Of a stretch of 64,000 nt of DNA, positions 1 to 9,195 are shown piece after piece (within the stretch, counting starts at the first letter, position 1; each line of letters opens with the position of its first letter). The DNA lies in contig NZ_LOCQ01000057.1 of NCBI RefSeq assembly GCF_001677885.1, positions 124,001 to 188,000 of the forward strand. The letters run 5' to 3'. Below the pieces are notes generated by a model, which was given only the letters and a program-made list of their open reading frames with translations, was not told where the DNA came from and ran no database searches. Source of the stretch: Janthinobacterium psychrotolerans. GTDB taxonomy: Bacteria; Pseudomonadota; Gammaproteobacteria; Burkholderiales; Burkholderiaceae_D. A program made the position numbers and the translations under genes.

Positions 1-65
1 CGGTGTTCTTCCGGTTTTTTTTGCAATCGCTTACCATTGCTTATTATTTCCCCCCAGGAACCACC

Positions 66-776
66 ATGCGCCATCCCTGCCTGCTCCTGACCTGCCTGCT
101 GCTGGCCGCCTGCACGCCGCTGGCCGTCACGCCCCCTGCACCTGCCAGCCAGGCAACCGTCAGCGCGCCCTTGCAAGCGCCTGCCAGGGACGAAAACGTG
201 CTGGCCATCGATAGCCAGGCTACCTTGCTGACGATTACCGTGCGGCGCGGCGGCGCGCTGGCGCGGCTGGGGCACGATCATGTGGTGGCCAGCCGCACCG
301 TCACCGGCTGGGTAGCGCCACAGCTGAAACAGGCCGACTTCCAGTTCCGGCTCGACGCCATGAGCGTCGACGAGAGCGCGCTGCGCCAGCGCGCAGGACT
401 GGAGACGACGCCCTCGGCCGAGGCCATCGCCGGCACGCGTCACAATATGCTGGTGCGCGTGCTCGACGCCGAACGCTATCCCGATGTCAGGGTGCAGGCG
501 ACCTTGCAGGCCGGCGCAAACGCCGTCGACGCCGCCATCACCCTGCACGGCGTGACGCGCCAGGTGGTGGTGCCGGTCACGCTGGCGCAGGCGCCAGATG
601 GGCGCGGCCTGCGCGCCAGCGGCGCCTTTGTGCTGAAACAAAGCGACTTCGGCATCGTGCCGTTCTCCATCATGGGCGGCGCGATGGCGGTGCAGGATCA
701 GATGGAACTGGCCTTCGATATCGTCGCCGGTGCTCGGGCTAGCGCGCCAGGATCAGCCTCAGCCCCAGCGCGATAA
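66..776 (+). CDS. YceI-family lipoprotein
   Basis: Predicted 236-aa exported lipoprotein of the YceI family, lipocalin-like beta-barrels that bind isoprenoid-type or other amphiphilic ligands in the periplasm. The N-terminus is a short signal peptide ending in a lipobox (LLAAC at about residues 9-13). The body shows the family pattern: a VRRGGALARLGHDH start, a middle HNMLVRVLDAERYPDV and a late SDFGIVPFSIMGG. The ATG at 66 was chosen over upstream codons because it starts the signal peptide and follows an AGGAA ribosome site. Its 3' end overlaps the convergent LysE gene by 38 bp. The ligand is unknown. Confidence 0.85.
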   Translation: MRHPCLLLTCLLLAACTPLAVTPPAPASQATVSAPLQAPARDENVLAIDSQATLLTITVRRGGALARLGHDHVVASRTVTGWVAPQLKQADFQFRLDAMSVDESALRQRAGLETTPSAEAIAGTRHNMLVRVLDAERYPDVRVQATLQAGANAVDAAITLHGVTRQVVVPVTLAQAPDGRGLRASGAFVLKQSDFGIVPFSIMGGAMAVQDQMELAFDIVAGARASAPGSASAPAR

Positions 777-1368
777 AGATGGTGCCGGCCACCCGGTCCA
801 GCCACAGGCCGGCGCGCGGGCGGCGGTTGAGCCACTTGCCGACGGCGCCCGAAAAATAACCGAGCAGGCCGAACAGCAGGCAGGCCTGGGCCGTGAACAC
901 CAGGCCCAGCTGAAATGTCTGCCAGCTGGCATGGCCTTGCGACGCCACCACGAATTGCGGCAGGAACGACAAAAAGAACAGCACGACTTTCGGATTGATA
1001 CTGTTGGCAAACAATCCCCTGGCAAACAAACAGCCCAGCGATACGTCGGGCAAGGCGGTGGCGCCATCGACGCTGGCGCCACCGCGGCTGCGCATCGCGC
1101 CGATGCCCAGCCACACCAGGTACAGGCCGCCGGCCACCTTCAGCACCGTAAAGGCCGTCGGCGAGGCGGCCAGCAAAGCCGACACGCCCAGGCTCGCCAG
1201 CACCGTGTGCGTGAGGCAGCCCAGTGCGCAGCCCAGGCCGAAGGCCATGCCCTGGCGCCGTCCGCGCGACATGCCCACGCCCAGCACCATCAGGTTGTCG
1301 GGGCCGGGACTGGCCGTGACCAGCATGGCGGTGGCCAGGAAGGCCATCAATTGTTCGGGGCTCAGCAT
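739..1368 (-). CDS. LysE/RhtB-family amino-acid exporter
   Basis: 209-aa inner-membrane protein of the LysE/RhtB family, which exports amino acids or related small molecules. The N-terminal family signature SPGPDNLMVLGVGMSRGRRQG is at about residues 20-40 and five to six hydrophobic segments follow. A central NPKVVLFFLSFLPQFV motif is also typical. Length is normal. The substrate cannot be told from sequence. The gene converges on and overlaps the YceI gene. A second LysE-family gene (argO type) lies at 56.4-57.0 kb and is only distantly similar. Confidence 0.88.
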   Translation of the reverse strand: MLSPEQLMAFLATAMLVTASPGPDNLMVLGVGMSRGRRQGMAFGLGCALGCLTHTVLASLGVSALLAASPTAFTVLKVAGGLYLVWLGIGAMRSRGGASVDGATALPDVSLGCLFARGLFANSINPKVVLFFLSFLPQFVVASQGHASWQTFQLGLVFTAQACLLFGLLGYFSGAVGKWLNRRPRAGLWLDRVAGTIFIALGLRLILAR

Positions 1369-1438
1369 CGTCGTGCTCGCAGGAAAAAAACGCCATGATA
1401 CAGAAACTGTTGCGGCCGCATCAGCCTTGATGCCTTAA

Positions 1439-1454
1439 ATGCAATAAATTGCAT
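1439..1454. promoter_or_regulatory. Palindrome in the divergent promoter region
   Basis: A perfect 7-2-7 inverted repeat (ATGCAAT AA ATTGCAT) sits between the divergent LysE exporter and the hybrid kinase. It is an operator candidate for either gene. No known regulator consensus is claimed. Confidence 0.35.
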
Positions 1455-1514
1455 CTGCCCCATACTTGTCGATTAGAATGAGAGACCCCAGCACAGGGCA
1501 TACCAGACCAGCCG

Positions 1515-4412
1515 ATGCCAGCCCACTTTCTCCTATTGCTCCGCCGCTCCCGTCCTGCCCTGCGCACCATGACGGCGTGGCTGTTCGTGCTTGTGCTGGG
1601 ATGCCTGGCGGGCCGCGCGCAGGCGCAAGGTGGCGCCATCGCCTTGCCGCTGCAGGGCATTCATCACCTGGGCACGCAAGGGCAACTCTATAGCGCCAGC
1701 GATGACGCCGCGCCCATGGCCACCAGCGCCCTGCCCGCCTGGCTGGCGCGGCAGCGGCCGGCAGCGGAAGTCGACCTGTTCGGCGGCGCCTACTGGCTGC
1801 ATGCGCGCGTGCGCAACGACACCAATGAAACGGCGTGGGTGATCGATCCGAACGACACCCTGATCGACAAGGTCGATATCCATGTCTACGGCCCCGGCCA
1901 GCACAGTGCGCCGGCCACCTTGCTGTCGGGCTACCAGCGGCCGCACGAATACTTGCTGCACTATGGCGCGAATGTCGCCCTGGCGCCAGGCGCCACGTAC
2001 GACATCCTGATCCATTTTTCCAGCCCCTATTACGCGCGCCCGCCGCTGTTCGCCGTCAAGACGCAGCTGGACTACCGCAAGCTGGTGGGCCAGGAAAACT
2101 TCCTGATCATCGCCTCTATCGGCGCGCTGCTGGCGCTGGGCCTGTTCAATTTCTTCATCTTTTCGCTGACGCGCGAAACAGCCTCGTTCTACTATGCGCT
2201 GTACGTGCTGGCCTACGGCCTGGCCTGGGCCATGACCTTCCACGTGTTTTCCGACCTGCTGGACTGGCGCTGGCTGCAGTTCCACTACGTGCCGTTCTTC
2301 CTGCTGCCGTTACTGAGCACCCTGTTCTACATGCAGTTCCTGCGCCTGCGCGAGCTGGCGCCGCGGCTGCATCGGTGGAGCCGCCTGAACCTGGTGCTGC
2401 CGCTGCTGCTGATGCCCAGCTGCTTTTTCGCGCTGCAGTACGCGCATGCGCTGGCCACCATCGCCATCACCATCTGGATGGTGCTGGCGCTCGCCTCGGG
2501 CATCGTCGTCTGGCGCGGCGGCTACCAGCCGGCGCGCTTTTTCGTGCTCGGCTTTGTCGCCCTGATGCTGCCCGGCTTCGTGATCCTGCCGGCCAACCTG
2601 GGCTTGATGCCGGCCGTGGTGAGCAACGCACAATTGTGGACCCTGCTCGGCGGCACGCTCGACGGCCTGCTGCTGGCGTTCGCGCTGGCCGAGCAGATAC
2701 GGTTGCTGCGCAACCACCTGGAACAGCGGGTACAGGAACGCACGCAGGCGCTCACGCACAGCAACGACGCGCTGCTGGTGGCCAAGACGCAGGCCGAAGT
2801 GGTCAGCCGCCACCGCATCGATTTCCTGTCCGCCATGAGCCACGATATCCGCACGCCATTGGCCGGCGTGATCGGCATGCTGAAATTCGCCCTGCGCGAC
2901 CAGACCGTGCGCGGCCGCACCCAGGAATACCTGCGCATCGGCCTGCACAACGGCGTATCCTTGCTGACCATCCTGAACGACATCCTCGACTTTTCCAAGA
3001 TCGACGCCGGCAAGCTGACCCTGGAAACGGTGGACTTCGACCTGCTGGCCCTGATCGGCGACGCGGCCGCCATCGTGCAGGGCCAGGCCGACGCCAAGAG
3101 CCTGCTGCTGCGGCGCGAACTGGCGCTGGACCTGCCGCGCTACGTGCGCGCCGACCCGACGCGCCTGCGCCAGATCCTGATCAACCTGCTGGGCAACGCC
3201 ATCAAGTTCACGGCCAACGGCGAAGTGCTGCTGGAAGTGCGCTGCAGCCGCACGCCATCGCACCACAAGAACTGCCAGCAGATCGATTTCGTCATCAGCG
3301 ACACGGGCGCCGGCATCGATGCCGACACCCTGCCCCGTTTGTTCCAGAAGTTCGAGCAGGCCGACCATTCCACCACGCGCCGCTATGGCGGCACAGGCCT
3401 GGGCCTGGCCATCTGCAAGCAGCTGGTCGAACTGATGAAGGGCAGCATCGGCGTGGAAAGCCGGGTCGGCATCGGCTCGCGCTTTCACTTCACGCTGCCG
3501 CTGCCCGAAGGCAGCGCGCCGCCCGTCGATGCGCGCCAGGTGAACCGCAATGCGCGCCACGCCTGCCGGCTGCATATCCTGTGCGCCGAAGACGTGCGTA
3601 CCAACCAGATCATTATCGGCACGCTGCTGGAGGGCATGGGCCACACCGTCACCATCGTCGAGAATGGCGAGGAGGTGCTGCGCGCGCTGGCCAGCGCGCC
3701 GTACGATGCGGTGCTGATGGACGGGCGCATGCCGCTGATGGATGGCGAACAGGCGGCGCGCCTGATACGCGCCGGCGGCAAAGCGGACTGCCAGGTGCTC
3801 GACTCGCGCATTCCGATCATCGCGCTGACGGCCAACGCCAGCGAGCATGACCGCCAGCGCTACCTGGCCGCCGGCATGGACGATTTTCTGACCAAGCCGG
3901 TCGACGAAACGCTGCTGTTCCAGAAAATCGACGCGCTGATCGACCTGCTGCTGGCGCGCGGCCATGCGCTGCCCTCCACCGCGCCGGTGCCGCCGGCGCA
4001 GGTGGACGAGGATGCGCTGGCGCGCCAGTTCGGCCTGGGCAAGGCCGCGCACGAAGACGCCAGTGCGGCAGCGGCGCCCGATCCGATAGCGGCACCGGTG
4101 CACATCCTGCCGCTGGCCGGCCTGTCGCCGCAGCACGTGCAGCGCATCGCGCGCGCCTTTCTCGACGAAGCACCGCGCCGCTTCGACCTGGCGCGCCACG
4201 CCGTGCGCGACGGTAACGCCAGCGCGGTGGCCGCCGCCTTCCATGCGCTCAAAGGCAGCGCCGGCTATTTGAGCCGCCCCACCTTGCATGCGCTGTGCCA
4301 CCAAATGGAAACGCTGGCCTCGAACGGGCGGCTCGACGATGTGGCGGATAGCCTGCCGCAGATCGAGTCGGCGCTCGACGAGGCGCGGCGCGACCTGGCC
4401 GCCTCAGTGTGA
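1515..4412 (+). CDS. Hybrid sensor histidine kinase (7TMR-DISM / HisKA / HATPase / REC / Hpt)
   Basis: 965-aa membrane-bound phosphorelay kinase. In order: signal peptide (about 1-37), 7TMR-DISM extracellular domain (about 45-180), seven hydrophobic helices (about 195-385), a short coiled coil, then HisKA with the phospho-acceptor His443 in MSHDIRTPL. An HATPase follows (N box [12 protein letters not shown] boxes DTGAGI and GGTGLGLAI). A receiver domain (about 684-810) has Asp736 in [11 protein letters not shown], and a C-terminal Hpt domain has His910 in FHALKGSAG. All catalytic residues are present, so the phosphorelay should be complete up to an external receiver. No cognate output regulator is adjacent, so it is an orphan here. 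An internal ATG at 1569 is an alternative start. Confidence 0.93.
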   Translation: MPAHFLLLLRRSRPALRTMTAWLFVLVLGCLAGRAQAQGGAIALPLQGIHHLGTQGQLYSASDDAAPMATSALPAWLARQRPAAEVDLFGGAYWLHARVRNDTNETAWVIDPNDTLIDKVDIHVYGPGQHSAPATLLSGYQRPHEYLLHYGANVALAPGATYDILIHFSSPYYARPPLFAVKTQLDYRKLVGQENFLIIASIGALLALGLFNFFIFSLTRETASFYYALYVLAYGLAWAMTFHVFSDLLDWRWLQFHYVPFFLLPLLSTLFYMQFLRLRELAPRLHRWSRLNLVLPLLLMPSCFFALQYAHALATIAITIWMVLALASGIVVWRGGYQPARFFVLGFVALMLPGFVILPANLGLMPAVVSNAQLWTLLGGTLDGLLLAFALAEQIRLLRNHLEQRVQERTQALTHSNDALLVAKTQAEVVSRHRIDFLSAMSHDIRTPLAGVIGMLKFALRDQTVRGRTQEYLRIGLHNGVSLLTILNDILDFSKIDAGKLTLETVDFDLLALIGDAAAIVQGQADAKSLLLRRELALDLPRYVRADPTRLRQILINLLGNAIKFTANGEVLLEVRCSRTPSHHKNCQQIDFVISDTGAGIDADTLPRLFQKFEQADHSTTRRYGGTGLGLAICKQLVELMKGSIGVESRVGIGSRFHFTLPLPEGSAPPVDARQVNRNARHACRLHILCAEDVRTNQIIIGTLLEGMGHTVTIVENGEEVLRALASAPYDAVLMDGRMPLMDGEQAARLIRAGGKADCQVLDSRIPIIALTANASEHDRQRYLAAGMDDFLTKPVDETLLFQKIDALIDLLLARGHALPSTAPVPPAQVDEDALARQFGLGKAAHEDASAAAAPDPIAAPVHILPLAGLSPQHVQRIARAFLDEAPRRFDLARHAVRDGNASAVAAAFHALKGSAGYLSRPTLHALCHQMETLASNGRLDDVADSLPQIESALDEARRDLAASV

Positions 4413-5241
4413 ACCGGCGCCGAGCCAGGCCTGCAGCAGCTGCGGCCAGGCGGCCGGCTCGCTGTCCTTTCTGCCCATGCCCCAGCCATGTCCGCCATGC
4501 TGGAACACGTGCAGCGCCACCGGCACCTGCGCGCGGTGCAGCGCCACCGGCACCTGCGCGCGGCGCAGCGCCGCCAGCATCAGCAGGCTGTTGTCAACAG
4601 GGGCGATGGGGTCATCGAGCGCCTGCGCGAGGAACACCGGCGGCGTGCGGCCATCGACCAGGGTTTCCACCGACAGCGCGTCGCGCGCGCCTTGCGCGGG
4701 TGAGGCCCCCAGCAGGATGCTTTTCGCATGCGTGGTATCGAACGGCGCCTGCATGGTCAGCACCGGGTACAGCAGCACGGCAAAGTCGGGCCGCGCCGAG
4801 GTCTTGTCCATGGCATCGATGACCGCAGTGAGCGGCGCATCGGGCCGCATTGGAGCGCAGCAGCCGCATGGCGCGCTGCGCGTCCTGGAATGGCGCCTGG
4901 GCGCCGCCACCTTCGCGCGGCAGGCGGTAGACCAGCTCGAAGGCGGCGATGCCCTGTGACTGCAGCCAGGCGGCGGCCGGCCCGCTCTCCTTGCCCGCCT
5001 CGATATGCGCGTAGCCGCCGCCGCTGATCACCAGCATCGCCATGCCATTGGGCCGCGCCGGCAGGTGGGCGACCAGGTAAGGCTGCGCCACTTGCGTGAT
5101 CGAGCCTTTGCCGCTGACCTGCTGCGGTCCCCGGGCCGCACCGCCGGGCGTCGCGCCGGGCCACAGCGCGATGGCGCCGGGCGGCAGGGCCAGCGCGGGG
5201 AGGCAGGCAAGGGCGAAAACGACGGCAAGCAGGCGTTTCAT
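4404..5241 (-). pseudogene. Alpha/beta hydrolase (acetyl-xylan-esterase-like), internal deletion and frameshift
   Basis: Two fragments in different frames make one broken gene. The 5' part (from ATG 5241, GGAGCGCCC before it) encodes a signal peptide, VISGGGYAHIEAGKES (oxyanion region) and FQDAQRAMRLLRSNA. After about 4848 the homology continues in another frame with ARPDFAVLLYPVLTM, a DDPIAPVDNS acid region and a C-terminal HGGHGWG. In intact relatives the stretch between these two parts holds the GxSxG nucleophile, about 30 residues that are absent here. The gene therefore lacks its catalytic serine as well as its frame. A 27-bp tandem duplication lies near its 3' end. A sequencing or assembly error could explain the frameshift but hardly the missing block. 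Confidence 0.8.
4509..4562. repeat. Perfect 27-bp tandem duplication
   Basis: Two identical 27-nt units (4509-4535 and 4536-4562) lie inside the broken hydrolase gene. In its reading frame they duplicate the nine residues RAQVPVALH. A multiple of three, it keeps the local frame. Confidence 0.95.
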
Positions 5242-5278
5242 GGGCGCTCCGGTGAAAAGGAGGCCCATGATACCAAGT

Positions 5279-5957
5279 CTAAAAATCGGTCTCGCCCTGG
5301 ATCAGCGCCGGGTGCCCCGTCATCGCGCCCAGTTTTGCCTGCCCGGCGCAGCGCGCGGGAAAGCCGGTATTGGTCACCGGCGGGTAGCTGGCGACCGGAT
5401 ACGCGCTGCAGAAATACGAAACGTTTTTCGGCTCCATGCCCACCGGCCAGTCTTCGCGCGCCAGCAATTGATCCATCGGCGCCCAGGTGTCAAACGGCTC
5501 CGTAAACGCCGACAGCACCGGCTGCTGGCCGCGCGGCTGCGTGGCCCAGCCCATTTGCGCCAGGTCCTTGTTCAGCCACACCTGGTAGGCTTGCGTGGCC
5601 ACCGTTTTCACCGTGTCGACCGTCTGCGCCAGCGCCGGCTTACAAGGCCACGTAGTCCTGCTGCTTGAAGGCGTCGCGCCAGGTCGCCAAAGGCGAACCT
5701 GCCGGGCGATCGAGGCTGGCATAGGCCCGCCTGATCATGCTGAACGCGTTGGCGTAGAAGCCGAACCAGATATGCAGGCCGTGCTCCTCGATGCGCTGGC
5801 CCTGCTGCGCATTGCGCCCGCTGGCGCCCTTGCCGCCCAGGCGCCAGCCCAGCTGGTAGACGGTGATCTCGTGCCGGCTCTGCCAGCCCGGCTGGCCGAA
5901 GAGGTACCAGGCGGCGGTCAGCGCGCCCACGCCGCCACCAAGGATGGCGATTTTTCC
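5279..5957 (-). pseudogene. FAD-dependent oxidoreductase remnant (N- and C-terminal ends joined)
   Basis: The N-terminal piece (5957 down to 5640) starts with a dinucleotide-binding motif KIAILGGGVGALTAAW and continues through GWRLGGKGASGRN and EEHGLHIWFGFYANAF, as in large NAD(P)/FAD-dependent oxidoreductases. It stops at 5640. In another frame, from about 5655 to 5279, the sequence continues with YQVWLNKDLAQMGW and FTEPFDTWAPMDQLL, which belong near the C-terminus of the same family. Only about 230 residues remain of a protein that is usually several hundred residues long, so the middle has been deleted and the frame lost. No ATG, GTG or TTG lies close to the N-terminal motif. It overlaps the 3' end of the decarboxylase-like gene, which suggests a former operon. 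Confidence 0.72.
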
Positions 5958-6919
5958 GGCGCGATGCTTGAATTGTCGACCAGCTCCTCGCCCGGCATGG
6001 CGGTAAAGTCGAAATTCACATGGAATGGCAAAATGGCCGATTGCGCGCCCAGCTTCAGGCCCAGGGTCTGGTGCAGCGGGAAGCTGTCGAAGGCGTGCAA
6101 GGTGCATTCGTACTCGTAACCAAGCAGGCGGCCGCTGTGCAGGTGCTTGATTTCGGCCGGCGCGGCCACCAGCGCCTGGTAGACGGCTTTCACGCCTGCG
6201 CTGTCGGGAAACTGCTTGAGGAAGATCTGGTCGATGCGCGGCTTGCGCAGCAGCGACAGGATATGGTGCCAGCCGGCGGCGTCCAGATCGAAAAAGTCGG
6301 GGATCGCCAGGAAGATCCTGAACGCCTGCTTGATCAGATCGAGGAAGCTGTTGACGGGTTTGTGCGGCCCCGTCTGCACGGTGGCGTTGACTTCCAGCAG
6401 CGGGTGCAGGGCAATTTTCGTCTCCGGCGAAACAGGGTGGAAACCCTTCGCGGCCACCGAGCAGCGCAGCGGCTCGCTGCCGGCTGCGGGGATCTCGTAG
6501 GCGCACAGGTAGTTCGGGTAGCCGAACAGCTCGCGCCCGTTGATCAGCGCCATCGCATCGTCGACAAAGATATGGCAGGGATACCAGTAGATGTGCGCCA
6601 GCTTGCCGTGTTCGTCCATCTGGCCGGCCATGATCCAGGTAACGATATCGACCTCCGTGATCCAGCCCTTGGCCTGGTCGGCCGGGTGGGCCGAGTCGGC
6701 GTGGTGGACCCTGGTAAAGGTCAGCATCACATATGGCGACAAGGCCTTGAAACGCAGTCGATCGCCAGCCACCTGGTTCAGGGTGGCATCGATGGTGGCC
6801 TGCAATTTTGCCAGCTCGCCCTTGACGAAGTAGCCAACCATCTCGGCCTGTTTCAGTTGCAGCGGCGAGTGCATCATCATCGAGCCGCCCTGGTAGATAT
6901 AGTCAGGTCTTGCCGTCAT
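5918..6919 (-). CDS. Acetoacetate-decarboxylase-family protein
   Basis: 333-aa protein resembling the acetoacetate decarboxylase superfamily, shown by an early VGYFVKGELAKLQATID, then GWITEVDIVTWIMAG and GRELFGYPNYLCAYEIP in the region that holds the substrate cavity in the family. True activity is unknown; many relatives are not acetoacetate decarboxylases. The ATG at 6919 was chosen because GGGAG lies 8 nt upstream; a GTG at 6952 has no ribosome site. It is intact, while its probable partner, the FAD oxidoreductase immediately downstream, is broken. Confidence 0.75.
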   Translation of the reverse strand: MTARPDYIYQGGSMMMHSPLQLKQAEMVGYFVKGELAKLQATIDATLNQVAGDRLRFKALSPYVMLTFTRVHHADSAHPADQAKGWITEVDIVTWIMAGQMDEHGKLAHIYWYPCHIFVDDAMALINGRELFGYPNYLCAYEIPAAGSEPLRCSVAAKGFHPVSPETKIALHPLLEVNATVQTGPHKPVNSFLDLIKQAFRIFLAIPDFFDLDAAGWHHILSLLRKPRIDQIFLKQFPDSAGVKAVYQALVAAPAEIKHLHSGRLLGYEYECTLHAFDSFPLHQTLGLKLGAQSAILPFHVNFDFTAMPGEELVDNSSIAPEKSPSLVAAWAR

Positions 6920-7051
6920 CGCCCGCTCCCGCCGATAGGAAATATGATGCACATAGTCTAGGCGGAAATGAAAGATTGACGATATGAAATTAATTGCCGG
7001 GTTCGCCTACACGAACCTGCCCCGGCGCGCCGCCCGGTGTACGATGGCGGC

Positions 7052-7627
7052 ATGCCCATCGCACCCGCCATCCAGACTATCGACATGCAAGCCGCCGCCA
7101 TCACCACCGACTATGTTTCCACCTTTTCCGGCAACCGCTTCTACCCGCTGCGGCCCCATATCGACCGGGTCGCCATCGAAGATATCGCCCACGGCCTGGC
7201 CTACCAGTGCCGCTTCAATGGCCAGACCAAGACCTTTTATTCGATTGCCCAGCACAGCCTGATCGTCGCCGACCTGGTGCCGCCGCCCTTGCGCCTGGCC
7301 GCCCTGCTGCATGACGCGGCCGAAGCCTACCTGGGCGACATGGTCAAGCCCTTGAAAGTGCTGATGCCGGAGTTTGCCGCGCTGGAAGACCAGGTGACGG
7401 CGATTATCGCCGCCACCTACGGCATCGATTTTTCCGATTACGCGCCGATCAAGCGCGCCGACCTGATCGCCCTGGCGACGGAAAAACGCGACCTGATGCC
7501 GCACTCGGCCGAGCGCTGGGCCTACCTTGACGGCATTGCCCCCTTGCCCGGTATAATCGTGGCCATGGATCCGGGCCAGGCGAAGCAGTGCTTCCTCCAG
7601 CGTTTCCAGCAATTGCATGCGGCGTGA
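7052..7627 (+). CDS. HD-domain phosphohydrolase
   Basis: 191-aa soluble HD-superfamily hydrolase (YfbR-like group). Metal ligands are visible: His in YSIAQHS (about residue 67), the HD pair in LLHDAAEAYLGDM, and a later Asp in KRADLIALATE. Such proteins are metal-dependent phosphohydrolases, often on nucleotides; the substrate here is unknown. The start at 7052 (MPIAPAIQ) was preferred over a GTG at 7037; neither has a strong ribosome site. Downstream lies the first copy of the DnaA-box-like noncoding element. Confidence 0.82.
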   Translation: MPIAPAIQTIDMQAAAITTDYVSTFSGNRFYPLRPHIDRVAIEDIAHGLAYQCRFNGQTKTFYSIAQHSLIVADLVPPPLRLAALLHDAAEAYLGDMVKPLKVLMPEFAALEDQVTAIIAATYGIDFSDYAPIKRADLIALATEKRDLMPHSAERWAYLDGIAPLPGIIVAMDPGQAKQCFLQRFQQLHAA

Positions 7628-7643
7628 CCCGTCGGCAAGCCCC

Positions 7644-7815
7644 GCTAAGCCCCGGTTTTTGCACGGCTTTTCCAGATATCCACAGCAACTGTGGATAAAG
7701 TTGTTGATAAGCCCCTCTTGACAAGCCGCAACGCCAGCATTGATGCGGGTTTCAATAATTTGCTGAATTCGCAGGCAATTTTTTTCCTGAATATAATCAA
7801 TGACTTGCAATCGCG
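7644..7815. repeat. Noncoding element copy A with DnaA-box-like 9-mers
   Basis: This fills much of the 348-bp gap 7628-7975. It aligns without any gap to 8653-8824 at a constant offset of 1009; I count 97 matches in the 138-nt core 7673-7810. It contains a hairpin (TATCCACA, 5-nt loop, TGTGGATA), a perfect DnaA-box 9-mer TGTGGATAA at 7690-7698, a near match TGTTGATAA at 7702-7710 and the inverted near match ATATCCACA at 7676-7684. CCTCTTGACA and a terminal ACTTGCAA are shared with copy B. The rest of the gap (7816-7975) is AT-rich around 7840-7870 and presumably holds the promoter of the response regulator. Confidence 0.75.
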
Positions 7816-7975
7816 CCCTCGCGCTAGGCCAGGAATGTTTTGTCCATAAGGAAAAATATTTTTTCTGTGCATAAGCGCAGCGAAAAAAAGCGGCCGGTCG
7901 CCGCCCTGCCCTTTGACAAAGCGCGCGCACTGGCCTAAGGTAGATGCGGCGCGCACGCTCAACGCTGGGAAATGC

Positions 7976-8566
7976 ATGAATACCGATACTGTAAAAGCCG
8001 CCAACGCGGATGAAGAACCGGACTGGCTGGTCGACGATCCGCAGCACGGGGACGAAGAAGACACCGGCCAGGCCAGTGTGCAGCCATGGCGGGTACTGAT
8101 CGTCGACGATGACGTCGACGTGCATGTGGTCACCAAATTCGCTCTCAGCCAGGCCAGCTTCGAAGGCCGCAGGCTGAGCTTTCTGCACGCCTATACGGGC
8201 GAGGAAGCGCTGGCCCTGCTGCGCAGCACACAAGATATCGCCGTGGTGCTGCTCGACGTGATCATGGAAACCCAGGATGCCGGCCTGCATGTGGCGCGCC
8301 AGATCCGCGAAGACCTGCACAACAGCGCCGTGCGCATCATCCTGCGCACCGGCCAGCCGGGCCAGGCGCTCGAGCACCGCATCATCATCGACTACGATAT
8401 CAACGACTTCTGGTGCAAGACCGACCTCACCACGCGCAAACTGTTTACCACAGTAATTTCCTCACTGCGCACCTACGCCAGCCTGCGCGATGCACAGCGC
8501 CAGGTTGCCGACCTGGCGAACGCGCTCGAACACTGCATCGACCTGCCGCACGACCCGGCCGCCTGA
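7976..8566 (+). CDS. Stand-alone receiver-domain response regulator
   Basis: 196-aa protein with one receiver domain (about residues 37-170): acidic pocket LIVDDDVDVH, phospho-acceptor Asp94 in VVLLDVIMETQDAG, then RIILRTGQPGQ and a late Lys in WCKTDLTTRKLFTT. The pattern VDYDIND/TGQPGQ is that of receivers normally joined to DUF3369 signalling proteins, but here nothing follows except about 25 residues. No DNA-binding or enzymatic output is present, so it probably acts by protein contact. ATG 7976 follows TGGGA and was preferred over upstream codons. It is bracketed by two copies of the same noncoding element. Confidence 0.82.
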   Translation: MNTDTVKAANADEEPDWLVDDPQHGDEEDTGQASVQPWRVLIVDDDVDVHVVTKFALSQASFEGRRLSFLHAYTGEEALALLRSTQDIAVVLLDVIMETQDAGLHVARQIREDLHNSAVRIILRTGQPGQALEHRIIIDYDINDFWCKTDLTTRKLFTTVISSLRTYASLRDAQRQVADLANALEHCIDLPHDPAA

Positions 8567-8652
8567 GTTTCATCGCGGCACTGGATAGGCATACAGCACT
8601 ATTTTTGGCGGACTCAGACGCCGCAAAGTTCGCGATATTCCGACTGGAATGT

Positions 8653-8824
8653 GCTAAGTGGCGGATTGTTAAGCGCTTTTTCAGATATCCACACGGACTG
8701 TGGATATCTTTGTGGATAAGCGCCTCTTGACAGCCTTCAAAGCCACAGCCCGTGCGGCTTTCAATAAACTGCTCAATCAAGCAGCAGAATATTTCACCAT
8801 TAAAATCAAGCACTTGCAAACACG
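8653..8824. repeat. Noncoding element copy B with DnaA-box-like 9-mers
   Basis: Second copy of the element at 7644-7815. The three 9-mers occupy the same relative positions: ATATCCACA 8685-8693, TGTGGATAT 8699-8707, TGTGGATAA 8711-8719 (perfect DnaA box). It lies in the 409-bp gap 8567-8975. In the remainder, 8567-8652 shows nothing, and 8825-8975 carries only the ribosome site CAGGAGA of the next small gene. Confidence 0.75.
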
Positions 8825-8975
8825 GTGCAGCTCACCGGAAAATTATTTCCGCTGTTTCAGGAACTCATTATTTGTGTATAACTGAACAGTATGCGGCGGC
8901 GCGCCGGGCCGCGGCAGGGGGAATCTTCCGCCCCTGGCGCTGTCCAACCAGCACAGCCCTCAACAGGAGATTGCC

Positions 8976-9155
8976 ATGCCCCCAGTTCCTCAAGACCAGA
9001 ACACCCATCCGGGCGATATCGCACCACCGGGCACGCCGGGCACCGGCGAAAACGTCTGCACCCACTGCCATGGCGAGGGCAGCATGCCCGACGGCCACAC
9101 CTGTCCCATGTGCGAAGGCAGCGGGGTGGTGATCGCCGGCATCGGCGGCGGCTAA
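8976..9155 (+). CDS. 59-aa DnaJ-type zinc-finger-like protein
   Basis: Short gene with CAGGAGA 7-8 nt before ATG 8976. The protein has a flexible Pro/Gly-rich start and two CxxCxGxG-like motifs, CTHCHGEG and CPMCEGSG, with the spacing of one half of a DnaJ zinc-binding module (two CxxC pairs, one Zn). It ends IAGIGGG. Such tiny proteins may act as chaperone adaptors or metal-binding modules; the function here is unknown. It lies just upstream of the chromate transporter genes but 40 bp apart with no sign of coupling. Confidence 0.7.
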   Translation: MPPVPQDQNTHPGDIAPPGTPGTGENVCTHCHGEGSMPDGHTCPMCEGSGVVIAGIGGG

Positions 9156-9195
9156 AGGGATGGACAAGGTGGGCGCGGCCCGGCCATAATCGGTC

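Noticed and set aside
2310..4304. 664-codon ORF on the minus strand under the sensor kinase
   Set aside because: His/Gln-rich composition typical of the antisense of high-GC genes and no domain recognisable.
7007..8377. Long minus-strand ORF over the HD and response-regulator genes, with a region similar in translation to the minus strand of copy B (CQE.LI...IHS.CGYL)
   Set aside because: No start codon or ribosome site, antisense to real genes, and the similarity follows from the DNA repeat itself; about half of residues match as expected at ~70 percent DNA identity.
7676..8719. DnaA boxes as a replication origin
   Set aside because: Only three boxes per element, no dnaA/dnaN/gidA genes, no AT-rich unwinding region, and the same element occurs twice; oriC is not supported.
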